Source: Dendrolimus kikuchii
Lineage: Eukaryota > Arthropoda > Insecta > Lepidoptera > Lasiocampidae
Direction of reading: 5' to 3'
DNA: 64,000 nt
Assembly: GCA_019925095.2 (NCBI GenBank)
Contig: CM034398.1
Span: 11,237,001 to 11,301,000, forward strand
Made by a program: the position numbers and the translations under genes. Shown here in pieces: positions 44,641-55,450 of this stretch. Within the stretch, counting starts at the first letter, position 1; each line of letters begins with the position of its first letter. The notes beneath the pieces were generated by a model. The model was not told where the DNA came from and did not search any database. It saw nothing but the letters and a program-made list of their open reading frames with translations.

Positions 44641-44972
44641 GATAAAACGGTGTACCCCAGACATCCCCATGGCAATTTCCCCGTGCGCCGCGGTTGACGG
44701 TACTCAATCGATTTTCCCTCTTTAAAAAAAAGGTGTGCCAGGGAAAATGTTACTCATACTCTTATTCACTTCATACTCATATACTCATGCTCTTGTATTA
44801 GTTTGACTAAAAACGCCTAAAATGTTAAAATGTTTTCTAGACCTTTAAAACGTTAACAGAATTTGTTTGCATTTATTTATTTTTTATTGCAGTACTTCAG
44901 CAGACAGGCAGAAGGCCCGCTTGATGATTTATATATAACTTTTATTTATTATGTTGATATTTTACTTTTCAG
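44641..44972. other. Spacer before the first coding exon
   Basis: Contains the short repeat piece at 44885-44930, then a pyrimidine-rich stretch ending TTACTTTTCAG at 44972. This is a good acceptor, so the message must have a noncoding exon further upstream. Confidence 0.5.
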
Positions 44973-44980
44973 ATCTGAAA

Positions 44981-45119
44981 ATGCCCCAATGGGCGAGTGC
45001 TGAAGGAGGTGGCACAGAAGCAGAGTCGCCTGATCAGATGATGTTGTACTATGAAGACGAAACATCCGAATACTATGACAACAAGCCTGATATAGCAGAC
45101 AAAATAGAACAAGCTGGTG
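44981..45119 (+). CDS. dimm: bHLH gene, coding exon 1
   Basis: The acceptor TTACTTTTCAG ends at 44972, and ATG follows 8 nt later at 44981. An in-frame ATG at 44951 lies inside the intron and is not used. It encodes 46 residues, [11 protein letters not shown] onwards, acidic and tyrosine-rich, and ends one base into codon 47 at GTAAGG. Confidence 0.8.
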
Positions 45120-48100
45120 GTAAGGATATTTAAAAATTCTCTAATTATAAGGATTGATATATGACAATATTATAAAAGTTAGAAGGTATACTTATGATGC
45201 TTGCCTAAGATAAATTAGCGGATTTCACTCATTGGTAATGTTGGTGTGCAAGTTTCTACTAGATTTATTTTATTATTGTCTTCAGTAGGTGGCGATTGTC
45301 ACAATATATATATTAAATTAATCAAGCTATCTCAGCGGTGCTTGTGTTCAGGGAAGGAACTAAACAATTCTACAGCTTAAAAATAATCCTTTTATTCATA
45401 ATAGTCATACGAGGTTGATAGGCTCGGTAAAGAAAGTTAAAAACATGTTTTCCAGAATGCGATTATGAATAACACTTTTTACACTTTTTAAATTTACTCC
45501 TTATAGAGGTAAGGCTATATTTTTTTTGCACCATGTGCCATTATACAACACCAGTTTTTTTTGCTTTTCTAAATTATAATACATTTTATTATAATTCACC
45601 TATAAGCCAATAAATAGTTTTCGAGAGAAAAAGGCTGTAATATGCACAGACAGACAAAGACAAATGGATGAACACGACGAAATTATAAGAGTTCCGTTAT
45701 GGCCATTTAGGGATAGAAACATAAAGTTGACATTTTAAATTAAAGAAAAATCTACCTATTATAATGTGTGAAGGTATATCAAATGTTTTGTTAATATACA
45801 CATAGCGTTGAAAGGCACGAAGCAGATAAGGGCATTACGAAAATCGCCCGTAGCCGTGCGTACAAATCGATTAGTCTGTATTCGCGGTCTTACGCAAATA
45901 CTTTATCAAGCGTGCAGTCGCGTCACGTAATGCCCAGGTTTCGTACAACCAGCTGACTGGTTGCTAAATACTTTTACGTTCTCGCCGTGATGTTTCGCTT
46001 TACTAATTTTATAGACGCTCACTTAATCTCATCTGCGAAACTGCACTGAACTGTTCTTGACTGCACAGTTGAACTATAATTTTATTGCTTTAACTAGGGT
46101 TCGCCCGCGACTTCATCATCACAGTAGTTTCACAAAGAATCTAAATTAGTCAAAATATTAGATCGGTATCAGAATTTTTTCGACCTGGCCATTTTAAAAC
46201 CGCTAAGTCCGAAAATTTGCTGTCGATTAACGAAAACCGCATCGAAATCGGCCTAACAGTTTTTGTGTGAATCTCAAACAAACAAATACAAAAAATATAA
46301 AAAACCAAAGATTACACTTTTACAATATTATAATATTACTAGGATACTCCGCGACTTCGTCCACGCGTGACTTGAAATTCCCATGGGATTCCTGGGATAC
46401 AAAGTTCCGCAATATTTAAAAAAAGAATGTAATGCTAAGCCATCGTTTTAGTGAAAACTGTGTCGGAATAGAAAAGCTAATTTTTATGCACCTGAACAAT
46501 TACAAACCACTTTCCGGAAATTCCCGCGGGATTACCGGGATAAAAAAATATTACACATTTTATTACATAAAATTTGCTATCGATCAGTGAAAAAAATCGC
46601 ATCGGAATTCGATTTTTTTTCAATCTGGCCATTTTAAATCATTCTCAGAAAAATTCCCGCTGGATTCCCGGGATAAAAAGTAGCGCAGATTTTAAATCTA
46701 TGAATTTGTTGTCGACCAGTGAAACCCGTATCGAAATGGGCCCAGTAGTTTTTACATGAATCCCGAACAAACAGACCAACCGTCAAAAACAGACAAAACG
46801 ATAAACAGACAAGAAATCTAAACAAATGCATCGTGTTCTCCGTCGTTTATGTTATTATTAAACTGAAATGTTAGGTGTAGAGTGTAGACTAATGAAATAA
46901 AGAAAACTTAGTTATATTATGTAACTATAATCGTTTAAGATTATATTAATTAGAATACATACTGGGTATAGTTGTCACCGATGGGTCGCAGAACGTCGCC
47001 TACATTACCGCTGGATTACCGTTGTCCGAAGTAGGCACCAACCTTCTGTGCACCCGATTTAATTTAATTTCATTTATAATACATACATACATACATAACT
47101 TCACGCCAGTTCCCTTGCGGGGTAGGCACGAACAACAGAGTGCCATAATACATAAATAATGGTATAATTATTTATAATATGTATTTATGTTTATCTTTTG
47201 CCCTGTACGTTCTTGTACATTTTATTAAAACTATTATTGAGTAACCTGAACGTTCAGGCAACCTAGAAATTGTACACCGACGAAAGCATGAATAGATGTG
47301 GAAGGTAATATTATCAGCACAAAAGTAACAAAGTAGTGACGTCACGTTGTAGTGAACGTAGGCGTTATGTGGGCGGATGTTATCTGTTACCATTTTTATC
47401 AAAGCATACTTAATATGTATACGAGTACTTTATTGTTACACTTGAAGCTTGAAATAAAAACGTGTGCCTCTAAACATAAATGATAGGGTATGTAGAAAGT
47501 CAGTCAGTTACCGGTGGCCGGTCTATGTTGTGTGATGTTATTTTTGTAGAAAGGCAGACGAGTCAGTATGTCTACATATATATGATAAGTGGCTACGATA
47601 GATAAATGACAATGCATATCTTAAGCAGGAAATATTTCTAATATCGTAAGTATATAACAAACATTGGTTATAACTCAGAAGATGAAATAGAGTACATTCC
47701 AATGAAGTAGATTCCTACTTTATCTAAAGACAGATTATGCACATATTTGACAGTTTTTTGGTCTAAAGTGAATATTGTTCAAATTAAAGTAGGAACACTA
47801 GCTAAGTAGTTGGATGTGTATGGTCTGACATTATGCTTGAACAAATAATAAAATAAAGAAAAAAGTGATATTTTAATACGATTCAATAATATGAGACAAC
47901 ATGTTATGTTCTATATTTTACGACCTAACGGATCCCTACTGCTGATCTTAGAAAATATTATAGAAATTTCATTTAACGTTTCAGATTTCTACGATAGCGG
48001 CAGTGGGAGCGATGAGCAAGTTGCCCGCAGGGTATGCAGGCCGCGACGCACTGCTGCCGGTTCGTCATCGTCAGCGGCCAGCAGCACCGGACACAGTGGC

Positions 48101-50838
48101 CCTGGCCGGCGACGGCGCTGCGGAATCTCCGCCCGCGAACGCAACCTGCGGCGGCTCGAAAGCAACGAACGTGAGCGAATGCGGATGCATTCGTTGAATC
48201 GTGCCTTTGAGGTAAGTCTTTTGATAGGTGTCGAATAACATAAAATAGCTTTACTGTGTGTGGCAAATAGCATAATTATGATATTCAAATATTACTATTA
48301 TAAAAGATACATTTTGAGGGGATAAATATTTTTACTGCCTCATGGAAAGACTATTGAACGAATTTTGATGAAACTATCAATTCCTATACTTGGTTTAATA
48401 ACACAAGCTACAATTTATAAAGATATTGTTTAAATTGTAATAATCACAAAATAAAAGCCCGATTGACACTTAAGAATGTCTATAGAACGTAACTTTGAAT
48501 GAAATGAACAAAATTGAAAGCCAATAACAGTTAATTTATTTAGTTATTGGCTTTCAATTTTGTTGGTACATAATATACTTAATTTTATTACTGGTGCACT
48601 ATATAATGTTATAAAACATATTTCTATTATTATTTTTCTTCAAATAACGAAGTAACGTGAAATGTTTATTAATTCTGTTAGGTCGTATTAATCTATGACG
48701 AAGTCCCAAAAACATTTACGGTCTAAAGCGTGTTATTTTTAGTTTTGGCTACGTTCCACAAGAGGCTCACAAAGACCACGTTCACGAGCGCGATTTTTCC
48801 CGTTCCACTAGCTAGTTACAATCATAAACTCTAGTGGAACGGATTATGGGGCGTTAATGTCACAAACGACGAAATACACAAATGTAATTGGTTGATTTGA
48901 AAATCACGCCATTTTCAATGACAATCGATAGAGAGAATTAATGCTCTGTGGTCAACGCCCACTTTGACATGGGTTGTTGTGAGCGCTGTGTGATCGAAAA
49001 TGATGACGTCGTTAGTGACGTTTTCGCCACGACCATAACGACTGTGGTCACTATGTGGAACGACCGACGGAGCATTTTGGACGCTGTGAGCTAGTATTTG
49101 ATGTTTGATTTGATTGTTTATTACGCAAGTGAAGCTGCGATGAAAGCCCTAGTACATAATTCTATGTTTATTAACTTTATTGTTATGAAAATAAAATATG
49201 TGTAAATTTAAAGTAATTTTGTTAAGAAAATCAGAATTAGTACTACAATTTACGACATATTATGCAATTAATTACACAGGTCCACAAAAAATAAAATGTG
49301 GTCTTCAAATTTTGAGGATGTATGGAACCACACTGACCCCAGATTTGGATTCAGCGAAACGATATACACAAGAATACCTACATGGTTTGGTCAAAAGTAC
49401 AGACCATTTTTTATTTTTTGTGGGCTGGTGTTATTTTATTTATAACTTCTTTTCAGGATCTACGGCGGGTGATTCCGCATGTTAAAAAAGATAACAGAAG
49501 TCTCTCAAAAATAGAAACGTTAACACTAGCCAAAAATTATGTAAAAGCCCTAACAAATGCCATTTGCACAATGAGGGGCGAAGTACCTCGTTACCAGTGA
49601 GTATAACTATTTAATTATCAGTTTACAGTATGCACTCCTACAATTTCATTCATTATTATTTATTTATTTCAAACGTAGCCAGCCTTCTGGGAATCTTACC
49701 CATTGATTTCGACGACCTAGCTTCAGTTTTCTACTAGAAGTCTAAATAATTATAGGTAGAATACAATATAAGTTAAGTTTCCTTTATTGTACTAGTTTAT
49801 AATTTAATGGCATCATCATCATCCGAGCGTTAATTTCCGGTTACGTTCGGAGCGTTCACTCCGACGCCCAGGGTCCTCTTTCCTACTTTTTCTACTCCAC
49901 TTCGCGCGGTCTTCAGCATCCCCCGTTTTGAGACCACTGGTACGCATGTCATCCTTCACAACGTCAAGCCAACATTTCTGGGGCCTTCCTCTTCGACCGG
50001 GACCTGGCGGAGGCGGCATGGCTAGACATTTGTTCCCCACATAATTAGCCGGTCTCCGTAAAACTTGGCCGTACCAACGTAAGCGACACTCTTGCAGTTT
50101 GTCTGCTGTCACGGACATGAAGACTGCCGCGTATGCGGGAGTTCCTGACCCGGTCTTTCCGCATCGCTTCACACATCCATCGCAGCATATTCATCTCCGT
50201 GACACGCAGTTTATAATTTAATGTAATATATAATACTATAATTAATCCTTCGAAAAATTAGAAAATCTAATTTAATGCGGAAATTTTTTTCAACGACGCT
50301 AATTGTATTCAAAAGAGAAAGTGAGTACGGATGAAAAGCGTTTACGTAGGTCATAATTATATTAATTACATTTTTTTAAAGTTATGTTACTGCTGTTTTT
50401 ATGAGGAGAAACACAGAAAGTTCTCCAGCATTAAATATAGCTAAGGTTATTTTATCCATTCTTCGTTGGGGCGTTTCTATTCTTTGATCAGCAACTAAAA
50501 TTGGATTAGAGGCGCTGTGTTAGAATCCTGTTGTCAGTAATTAATATTTATAATAATTCTTCTTTGAATATAAAATATTTTCATTTGCAATTGATAGTTG
50601 CTGCTGAATGTAAATAATCAAATTCTAGCGTCGTAATCGTTGAACTATTCGTTGAAATAGTCAACCTTTTAGTTACAATGAGCTTTTAATTAATTACAGA
50701 TTCAATAGCGATGACGAGAACGTGGAGCCTGCTTTTGTATTGAATAGGGAGCAAGAACAAAATAACAATTTACCAAGTGATGAAGACCGCGAGGAGACGC
50801 CGCCGACTGCGCGGGGCGAGCTGCAGAGGCAACTCTGA
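44981..50838 (+). CDS. dimm: Mist1/dimmed-family bHLH transcription factor (4 coding exons)
   Basis: Coding exons 44981-45119, 47985-48211, 49457-49596 and 50700-50838 join in phase to 214 residues. The N-terminus (1-57) is acidic, and residues 61-99 are serine- and arginine-rich with RRRR, a possible nuclear signal. The bHLH domain spans about 102-160: basic region [15 protein letters not shown], helix 1 [14 protein letters not shown], helix 2 [20 protein letters not shown]. The NERER core contacts E-box DNA, and the [12 protein letters not shown] signature is that of Mist1 and Drosophila Dimmed, which drive secretory and neuropeptide cell programmes. The tail is acidic. No other bHLH subfamily I compared from memory fits as well, but the loop is one residue longer than I recall for Dimmed, so it could be a sister paralogue. 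The upstream noncoding exon is unidentified. Confidence 0.85.
46340..46800. mobile_element. Family A MITE, left-end copy
   Basis: Starts AGGATACTCCGCGACTTCGT and carries CCCGCGGGATTACCGGGAT and GCTGGATTCCCGGGATAAAA boxes, then AGTAGTTTTTACATGAATCC. It lies in intron 1 of the bHLH gene. Confidence 0.7.
47078..47150 (-). repeat. LINE 3' tail, minus strand
   Basis: ATACATACATACATACATAA then CTTCACGCCAGTTCCCTTGC is the exact reverse of the tail at 28125-28178. Confidence 0.85.
47985..48211 (+). CDS. dimm: bHLH gene, coding exon 2
   Basis: Acceptor AACGTTTCAG, donor GTAAGT at 48212. It completes codon 47 and runs to residue 122, ending in NRAFE inside helix 1. The exon is far more GC-rich than its flanks. 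Confidence 0.9.
48508..48563. repeat. Perfect 21-bp hairpin in intron 2
   Basis: 48508-48528 and 48543-48563 are exact reverse complements (AAATTGAAAGCCAATAAC arm) around a 14-nt AT-rich loop. Confidence 0.9.
48745..49105. repeat. Family C repeat, longest copy
   Basis: Begins TTTTGGCTACGTTCCACAAG, contains CTCTAGTGGAACGGATTATG, GATGACGTCGTTAGTGACGT and CTATGTGGAACGACCGACGG, and ends near GAGCTAGTATTTG. It lies in intron 2 of the bHLH gene. Confidence 0.75.
49280..49436. mobile_element. Family G MITE, partial copy beside an acceptor
   Basis: TTTGAGGATGTATGGAAC, GATTTGGATTCAGCGAAACG and GGTCAAAAGTACAGACCATT match the right half of the MITE at 34939-35210, continuing through TTTTTTGTGGGCT. Confidence 0.75.
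49457..49596 (+). CDS. dimm: bHLH gene, coding exon 3
   Basis: Acceptor TTCTTTTCAG, donor GTGAGT at 49597. It encodes residues 123-168: [20 protein letters not shown] then [20 protein letters not shown], the rest of helix 1, the loop and helix 2. It ends two bases into codon 169. Confidence 0.9.
49675..49735 (+). pseudogene. 3' fragment of the 32-kb transposon type
   Basis: GTAGCCAGCCTTCTGGGAAT, then CTTACCCATTGATTTCGACG resemble the last codons of the ORF ending at 32897 (GCAGCCAGCCTTTTGGGCAC). It lies in intron 3 of the bHLH gene. Confidence 0.6.
49800..50220 (-). pseudogene. RTE-type LINE C-terminal end, minus strand
   Basis: The minus-strand frame reads [20 protein letters not shown], then [20 protein letters not shown] and [20 protein letters not shown], followed by a stop and a GATGATGATGATG tail toward 49810. 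This is a standard RTE-type C-terminus. The frame shifts near 50172. It is inserted in intron 3 of the bHLH gene, against its direction. Confidence 0.85.
50700..50838 (+). CDS. dimm: bHLH gene, last coding exon
   Basis: It completes codon 169 and encodes [20 protein letters not shown] onward through [19 protein letters not shown], with TGA at 50836-50838. The tail is acidic and without a known motif. The 140-nt size and phase match exon 3. Confidence 0.8.
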
Positions 50839-53800
50839 CAAAGGCGCACCAGCCCCCGCTTTGCCTCTTTTGCGAATACCACCGGCCGGCTTACTCTCAC
50901 CAATTGAAATCGAATAACATTACCATAATTAATCCAAAATTTTAAAGCCATAGATTCAATTAAATACTTTCTATGTGTATCCTCTACAACCGAATCTAAA
51001 TAGGAACAAAATGGGAGCATTTACTCCGGGCGGCAAAGACTGAAAACTCTCAGCCATTATCTAGTATTTGCTGTACAGATAGCGAAGATTAGCTGATAAG
51101 AAGGCATTTATTTTGTCACAGGACAAGCGCCTTTTCTCGCTCCCTTCTAGATCTGTCTACGATTTGACGTAAAGATATAAAGACAAGTTTTCATATCTTA
51201 CTCTCCATTCTTTTATCTTATTATTGGTAGAAAATAGACATTACTTGTATGGACTTCATAACCACTAGTAAAATAAATGAATGAGTAGTACTTACCTACC
51301 TAATATAAAGAAACCCGGCAAAAGTCGAGATAAAACAAGTTGTATGCTAGATTAAAACGGCGGCCCAAAGTGCAATGGTACTACGAATTTATGACATAGT
51401 ATATTTTAAATGTAATCAATATTACGAAATCTAAAAAATAAAAGAAAAGTATGGATGTTTGTATATCAGTAGTTAAAGTTTTTGCAGATTTTATTATAAT
51501 TATTATACTTTGCTGGGATTTAAAAAATGATATTTTTATGGATGTATTTATGTATTTTTATAGGTCCTTTTTATTATAATTTTTAAAATCATCGATCAAT
51601 GCATTTTTGTCATCGGACATCAATACCATGATAATAAACTTTAGGTATAGATCGCGCCAAACTTCACTTCCTCTTAGCTGCAGATGTATGTGCAATACAT
51701 TTAGTATTGTATTGTATTGTTGATTTTGTATGAAAAATTGTTTATTTCACGAGCGGGGGGAGTATATAGTTAGCGTACTCTATACCTAAGATAATGAGAA
51801 AATCTAGGGTTTAAATTTTGAGATCTCTGAATGTATGTATATTTAATTTTAAATAACACCTAAATCGAATTGCACTAACAATCTATAAAATCTGTTTTGT
51901 CAATTCTCATGGTGCCAAAATGAACGTAAGGTGATGCCAAAACTAACATTTGAAAAATATACAACAAAGATAGGATAAGAAGCTACTACAGGTAAACAGT
52001 CAATTCCATTCTTCTATGTAGAAAGTTATTTATAAAATTTTGTAAGTTAACTAAAAGTGCTGTGTGAAATTAGTTTTTTGTTTAAGGTACTTTGCTATTT
52101 TACGAAATCTCAATTGTAGTTACCGCTATTTGCGTAAGTTTAGTTAGTCATTACGAATGATCGGAAAAGAAGGACTTATTTACATATAAAATAATACGAC
52201 TTATGGCTGATTCCTTTTCCTTCACTTGCCTTAGCATCGGTTGAAGTTTGACATTACTTGTATAAAGCTTACGTCTAATTTTAATCTATAGTAAGGCAAG
52301 TTAATGGTCGATACGATATAGAAACCGGCCAATAGTGATTAAAAACACCAATGTTATTAATTATATATATCAGGAAATAATAAATATATTAATAATATAT
52401 TAATTGTTTCCTGAATCTAAAAATAAGGTGTTTTGGTGGTTTTTAAACGCTAGTACGTCTCGTCAAGTATAGTACCTAAATAAAAGAATCCTACTTTTCC
52501 AATCGTTGGTTCTTATGTACGTAGGTACGCAGAGTCCGCCCAAAACTTTATGATTTCTTCAGTTTAGTTGCGGAGGGCTGTGCAGTATTTGATTAGTATA
52601 TAAAATCGTTAATGTTCAGTCTTTCATGTCTATAAGAGTGACCATAAAGTTTGGTACAGATTATACTTACGTACACATTACGTTATTAAGTTACCAATGT
52701 CAATATGCCATAACGGTGTAAAATTTAAATATAATGTTAGGTCGCCTAAAAGACAGACAGACAGAAAGGACAGTGCGCAGCGATAGTCTGTTTAGTGCCT
52801 TCCATTTCATTCCTTTTTAATACACAATGTAGCTTGGAGAAAAATTAAAAAGTATTCTATCTCAGCCGTTGTGAATTAATTATATTTTGTGAGGTCAGAC
52901 AGATTGTTCGTTCATTTTCAAATTACAATTACGCAATTATTAAGATTATAATTAACGATTACTTAACCATGTAAATTGTATGTGTATGAAACTATGATAT
53001 TATAAATATGAATGTCATCAAGAAATATCGTATTTAATTTCTCCTCGCCCTCTACTTAAACTTAAACTTCGTGGCTTAAAGAAATACAATGTTTTGAAAA
53101 TATTCAAGAAGTGTAGGTAATGGAAGTTGATCATTCACAACTATTTATGAATGCATTTTTGTTTGTAGAAATTACAGGAAACATTTGTATATTAAGGTCG
53201 TAATAATATTCGGACACAAGGAGCAAAACCATAAGGGAAACGTGACCGGGCAATGTATGCAAAGAGAAACAGCGAGGTGTTTTAGTAGGAATTTTTTCGA
53301 TTGGAAAGGGCGTAGCGGAAACGCTAATACAAATCTGGCCGAGTGAATCCCACACTCCTCTACTTCAGACTTCTCTTGCCGGAGAGTCCTTACAAAATAG
53401 AAGAGATTTCACCTCGGAAAAAAATAATTGATAATTATGTTAGAATGTTGGATGGTCTCATTTTACTTGATTTACATAATTATGGTCACATGGGTCAGAC
53501 TGTATGTGTATAGGGTCTCTTTATAAAGTCTGACATACTGAAACAACGAGAGTTAGCCAATTTTCTTTTGAAGCTACCAAACATCAATCACTATTCGATA
53601 AATAAATCTCAAGTCGCAAATTATTATAGTCACGCGTAGGTTTGCCGATGAGAAACCGTTCTCAGTTCGATAACTGCGACCCGCCCTCGCTTATTTCGTA
53701 GCGCTAATTTAATTAGGTGAGCACAGGTCTCTGCGACTATGTCATTCTGTGTTAATGCCTGTCATGGAGCAGTGTTGCATTGTTGCTTGCAATATTTTGA

Positions 53801-53960
53801 CAATTCACTATTTATAAAACTATAAAAAAGTAAATAAACTAGGTATAAAAGCATTCTACCTGTATTCACTGTCTACTTACAAGAGGAATCTACATTCTAC
53901 ATAACAGTAGCTATCTATTTAAATATTAATCTACCTACTACTACTACTATATAAAGTTCC
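50839..53960. other. bHLH 3' UTR and gene-free spacer
   Basis: The 3' UTR must start here. AATAAA motifs near 51272 and 51437 are possible ends. MITE family B pieces lie at about 51225-51310 and 52206-52330. A loose palindrome with CAGGAAA/TTTCCTG ends lies at 52369-52413. No further gene was seen. Confidence 0.5.
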
Positions 53961-54250
53961 AAGTCATAGTAGCTCAGTGAGTGTGGCACCTGCATCTCAT
54001 TCTAATGACATGGGATGTATCCTGACCAGGCAGCCTGCACCGCTTAGGCAATTTTCCTGACTTGTTGTGAATATTGTTTCCTTTATGACGTGTTGAGGGT
54101 GAAGGAACACATCATGCGGAAACATGCATGTCGATATAACAAATTATTGTGTGTTCCCGATGTGTGTAACCGATGTGCAATCAGCTACCTGCCTTGTATA
54201 AATGGGGCAGGTGTACCCAGTGCCGTATAATCCTGCCTGGTCTGGCCATT
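53960..54250 (+). repeat. tRNA-SINE-like element
   Basis: AGTAGCTCAGTGAGTGTGGC resembles a tRNA-derived A box, with a weaker B-box-like part (ATGGGATGTATCCTGA) downstream. It is followed by GGGTGAAGGAACACATCATG and CGGAAACATGCATG, a motif common in moth SINE/LINE tails. Identification rests on these motifs only. A second GC-richer repeat continues to about 54400. Confidence 0.5.
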
Positions 54251-54721
54251 CTTGCGCCCTTCAGAGTCTACGCCCTGTGCCTGGGCACCGGTGGCACCGT
54301 CCTATTTACGGCACAGGGTGTACTTTCGCTTCCCTTGAAATAAGAAGGCTCAAGGCCACCAGTGGGACGTATTTGGGCTACTATTTTAATAAAGTTAGAA
54401 CTGTTAGGGACTGTATGAATTTAGATATAATACTGAAAAAATACGCTGAACAACGATGGTGAAAATACATATATTTGGTAACTAATAAACAGAAATGTCA
54501 TTAAAATAAATTTAAAAATAAATATACGAAAGAGTTCGTAACAAGAACAAATAGAGAATTTACACTGAACATAATATATTTTACCTAATTCCTACTGTGA
54601 CCTCCGAAACGGAAGTAGAGCATAAAATAAGACTTCTGATAAGATTTTTCACTTTTCATAAAATATGCTATAATGTAACTCAATGAACAAGTAATTCTAT
54701 TCGTACAAGTTATAAATATTT
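54251..54721. other. Spacer, no gene seen
   Basis: 54270-54390 is GC-richer, with CCCTGTGCCTGGGCACCGGT and a reversed GGCACAGGG, likely repeat-derived. An 86-codon frame here has no known motif. Confidence 0.35.
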
Positions 54722-54955
54722 ATTACCTATGGTAGGGTATTTACTCGACTGGATGGCGACCACCCCTGGTCTAGAGTATGCCGCCGTAACAACCTAGTGT
54801 TGTGTTCCGGCATTAGTGACCAGGTTCCAGTCACCCTTAAGAGAGCAGCAGCGCATTTGTAGAACCTTTGGTGTTGCAAGTGTCCATAGGCGATGGTAAC
54901 CGCTTTCCATCAAGTGAGCTGTCTGCCTGTCTGCTGAACTCCTGCAATAAAAAAA
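54722..54955. repeat. Family D composite fragment, reversed
   Basis: GGTAGGGTATTTACTCGACT to TTCCATCAAGTGAGCTGTC and CTCCTGCAATAAAA is the reverse complement of 37540-37760. Confidence 0.8.
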
Positions 54956-55012
54956 TTTAAAAAACCTAAGTATTTTAGATAACACAGATCACACTAATTA
55001 ATACCTATAACT

Positions 55013-55270
55013 AGGATGTGCTCGCGACTTCGTCTACGCTTGACTTAATATTCCCGGGACACAAAATATTACACATTTTATTACATAATATTTGCTATCT
55101 ATCTGTGAAAAAACCGGATTGGAATTCATTTTTTTCAATCCGGTTATTTCAAATCATTCCCAGAAAAATTCCCGCTGGATTCCCGGGACAAAAAGTAGCG
55201 CAAATTTTAAGTCTAAGAATGTGCTGTCGATCAGCGAAAACCGCATCAAAATCGGCCCAGTAGTTTTTAC
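55013..55270. mobile_element. Family A MITE, left-end copy
   Basis: Starts AGGATGTGCTCGCGACTTCG, has the CGCTGGATTCCCGGGACAAA box and ends GGCCCAGTAGTTTTTACGTG. Confidence 0.75.
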
Positions 55271-55302
55271 GTGACACATTAACTATAGTTAATGTGTCAC
55301 GT
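55269..55302. repeat. 34-bp perfect palindrome at a repeat junction
   Basis: Bases 55269-55302 read the same on both strands, centred on ACTATAGT. It lies between the family A end and a LINE tail. Confidence 0.95.
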
Positions 55303-55450
55303 CAGGAGCCTTAAGAACAGACGAGCGTGCATGACAAGAGTTATGAATGTCAAAGAAGCAAGTGAGGTGTGTAAGAATAAGCCTAAATGGCGCTCTGTTG
55401 TTCGTGCCTACCCCGCAAGGGAACTGGCGTGAAGTTATGTATGTATGTAC
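55303..55450 (+). pseudogene. LINE C-terminal end with ATGT tail
   Basis: CAGGAGCCTTAAGAACAGAC through GGAACTGGCGTGAAGTTATG then TATGTATGTA is nearly identical to 28019-28170. Confidence 0.9.

Larger units (their letters stand above)
45120..47984 (+). other. bHLH gene intron 1
   Basis: 2.9-kb intron. It holds a family A MITE (46340-46800), a reversed LINE tail (47078-47150) and an unusual unique stretch at about 45820-46080 with CGTCACGTAA and an E-box CAGCTG inside the near-palindrome CAACCAGCTGACTGGTTG (45946-45963). Confidence 0.7.
48212..49456 (+). other. bHLH gene intron 2
   Basis: It holds a 21-bp-stem hairpin (48508-48563), a family C repeat (48745-49105) and part of a family G MITE (about 49280-49436) reaching to within about 20 bp of the next exon. 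The first 75 bases after the donor are unique. Confidence 0.75.
49597..50699 (+). other. bHLH gene intron 3
   Basis: 1.1-kb intron carrying two retroelement pieces (49675-49735 and 49800-50220). The rest is AT-rich, ending at TTAATTAATTACAG. Confidence 0.75.

Noticed and set aside
44951..44980. Upstream in-frame ATG of the bHLH exon
   Set aside because: It lies before the acceptor at 44972, within the pyrimidine tract, so it is intronic.
50694..51020. 108-codon minus-strand ORF over the last bHLH exon
   Set aside because: A shadow of the coding exon on the other strand. The plus frame continues the spliced bHLH protein in phase.
53963..54035. Functional tRNA gene
   Set aside because: An A-box-like GTAGCTCAGTGAGTG is present, but no cloverleaf or proper anticodon stem can be drawn. 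It fits a SINE better.
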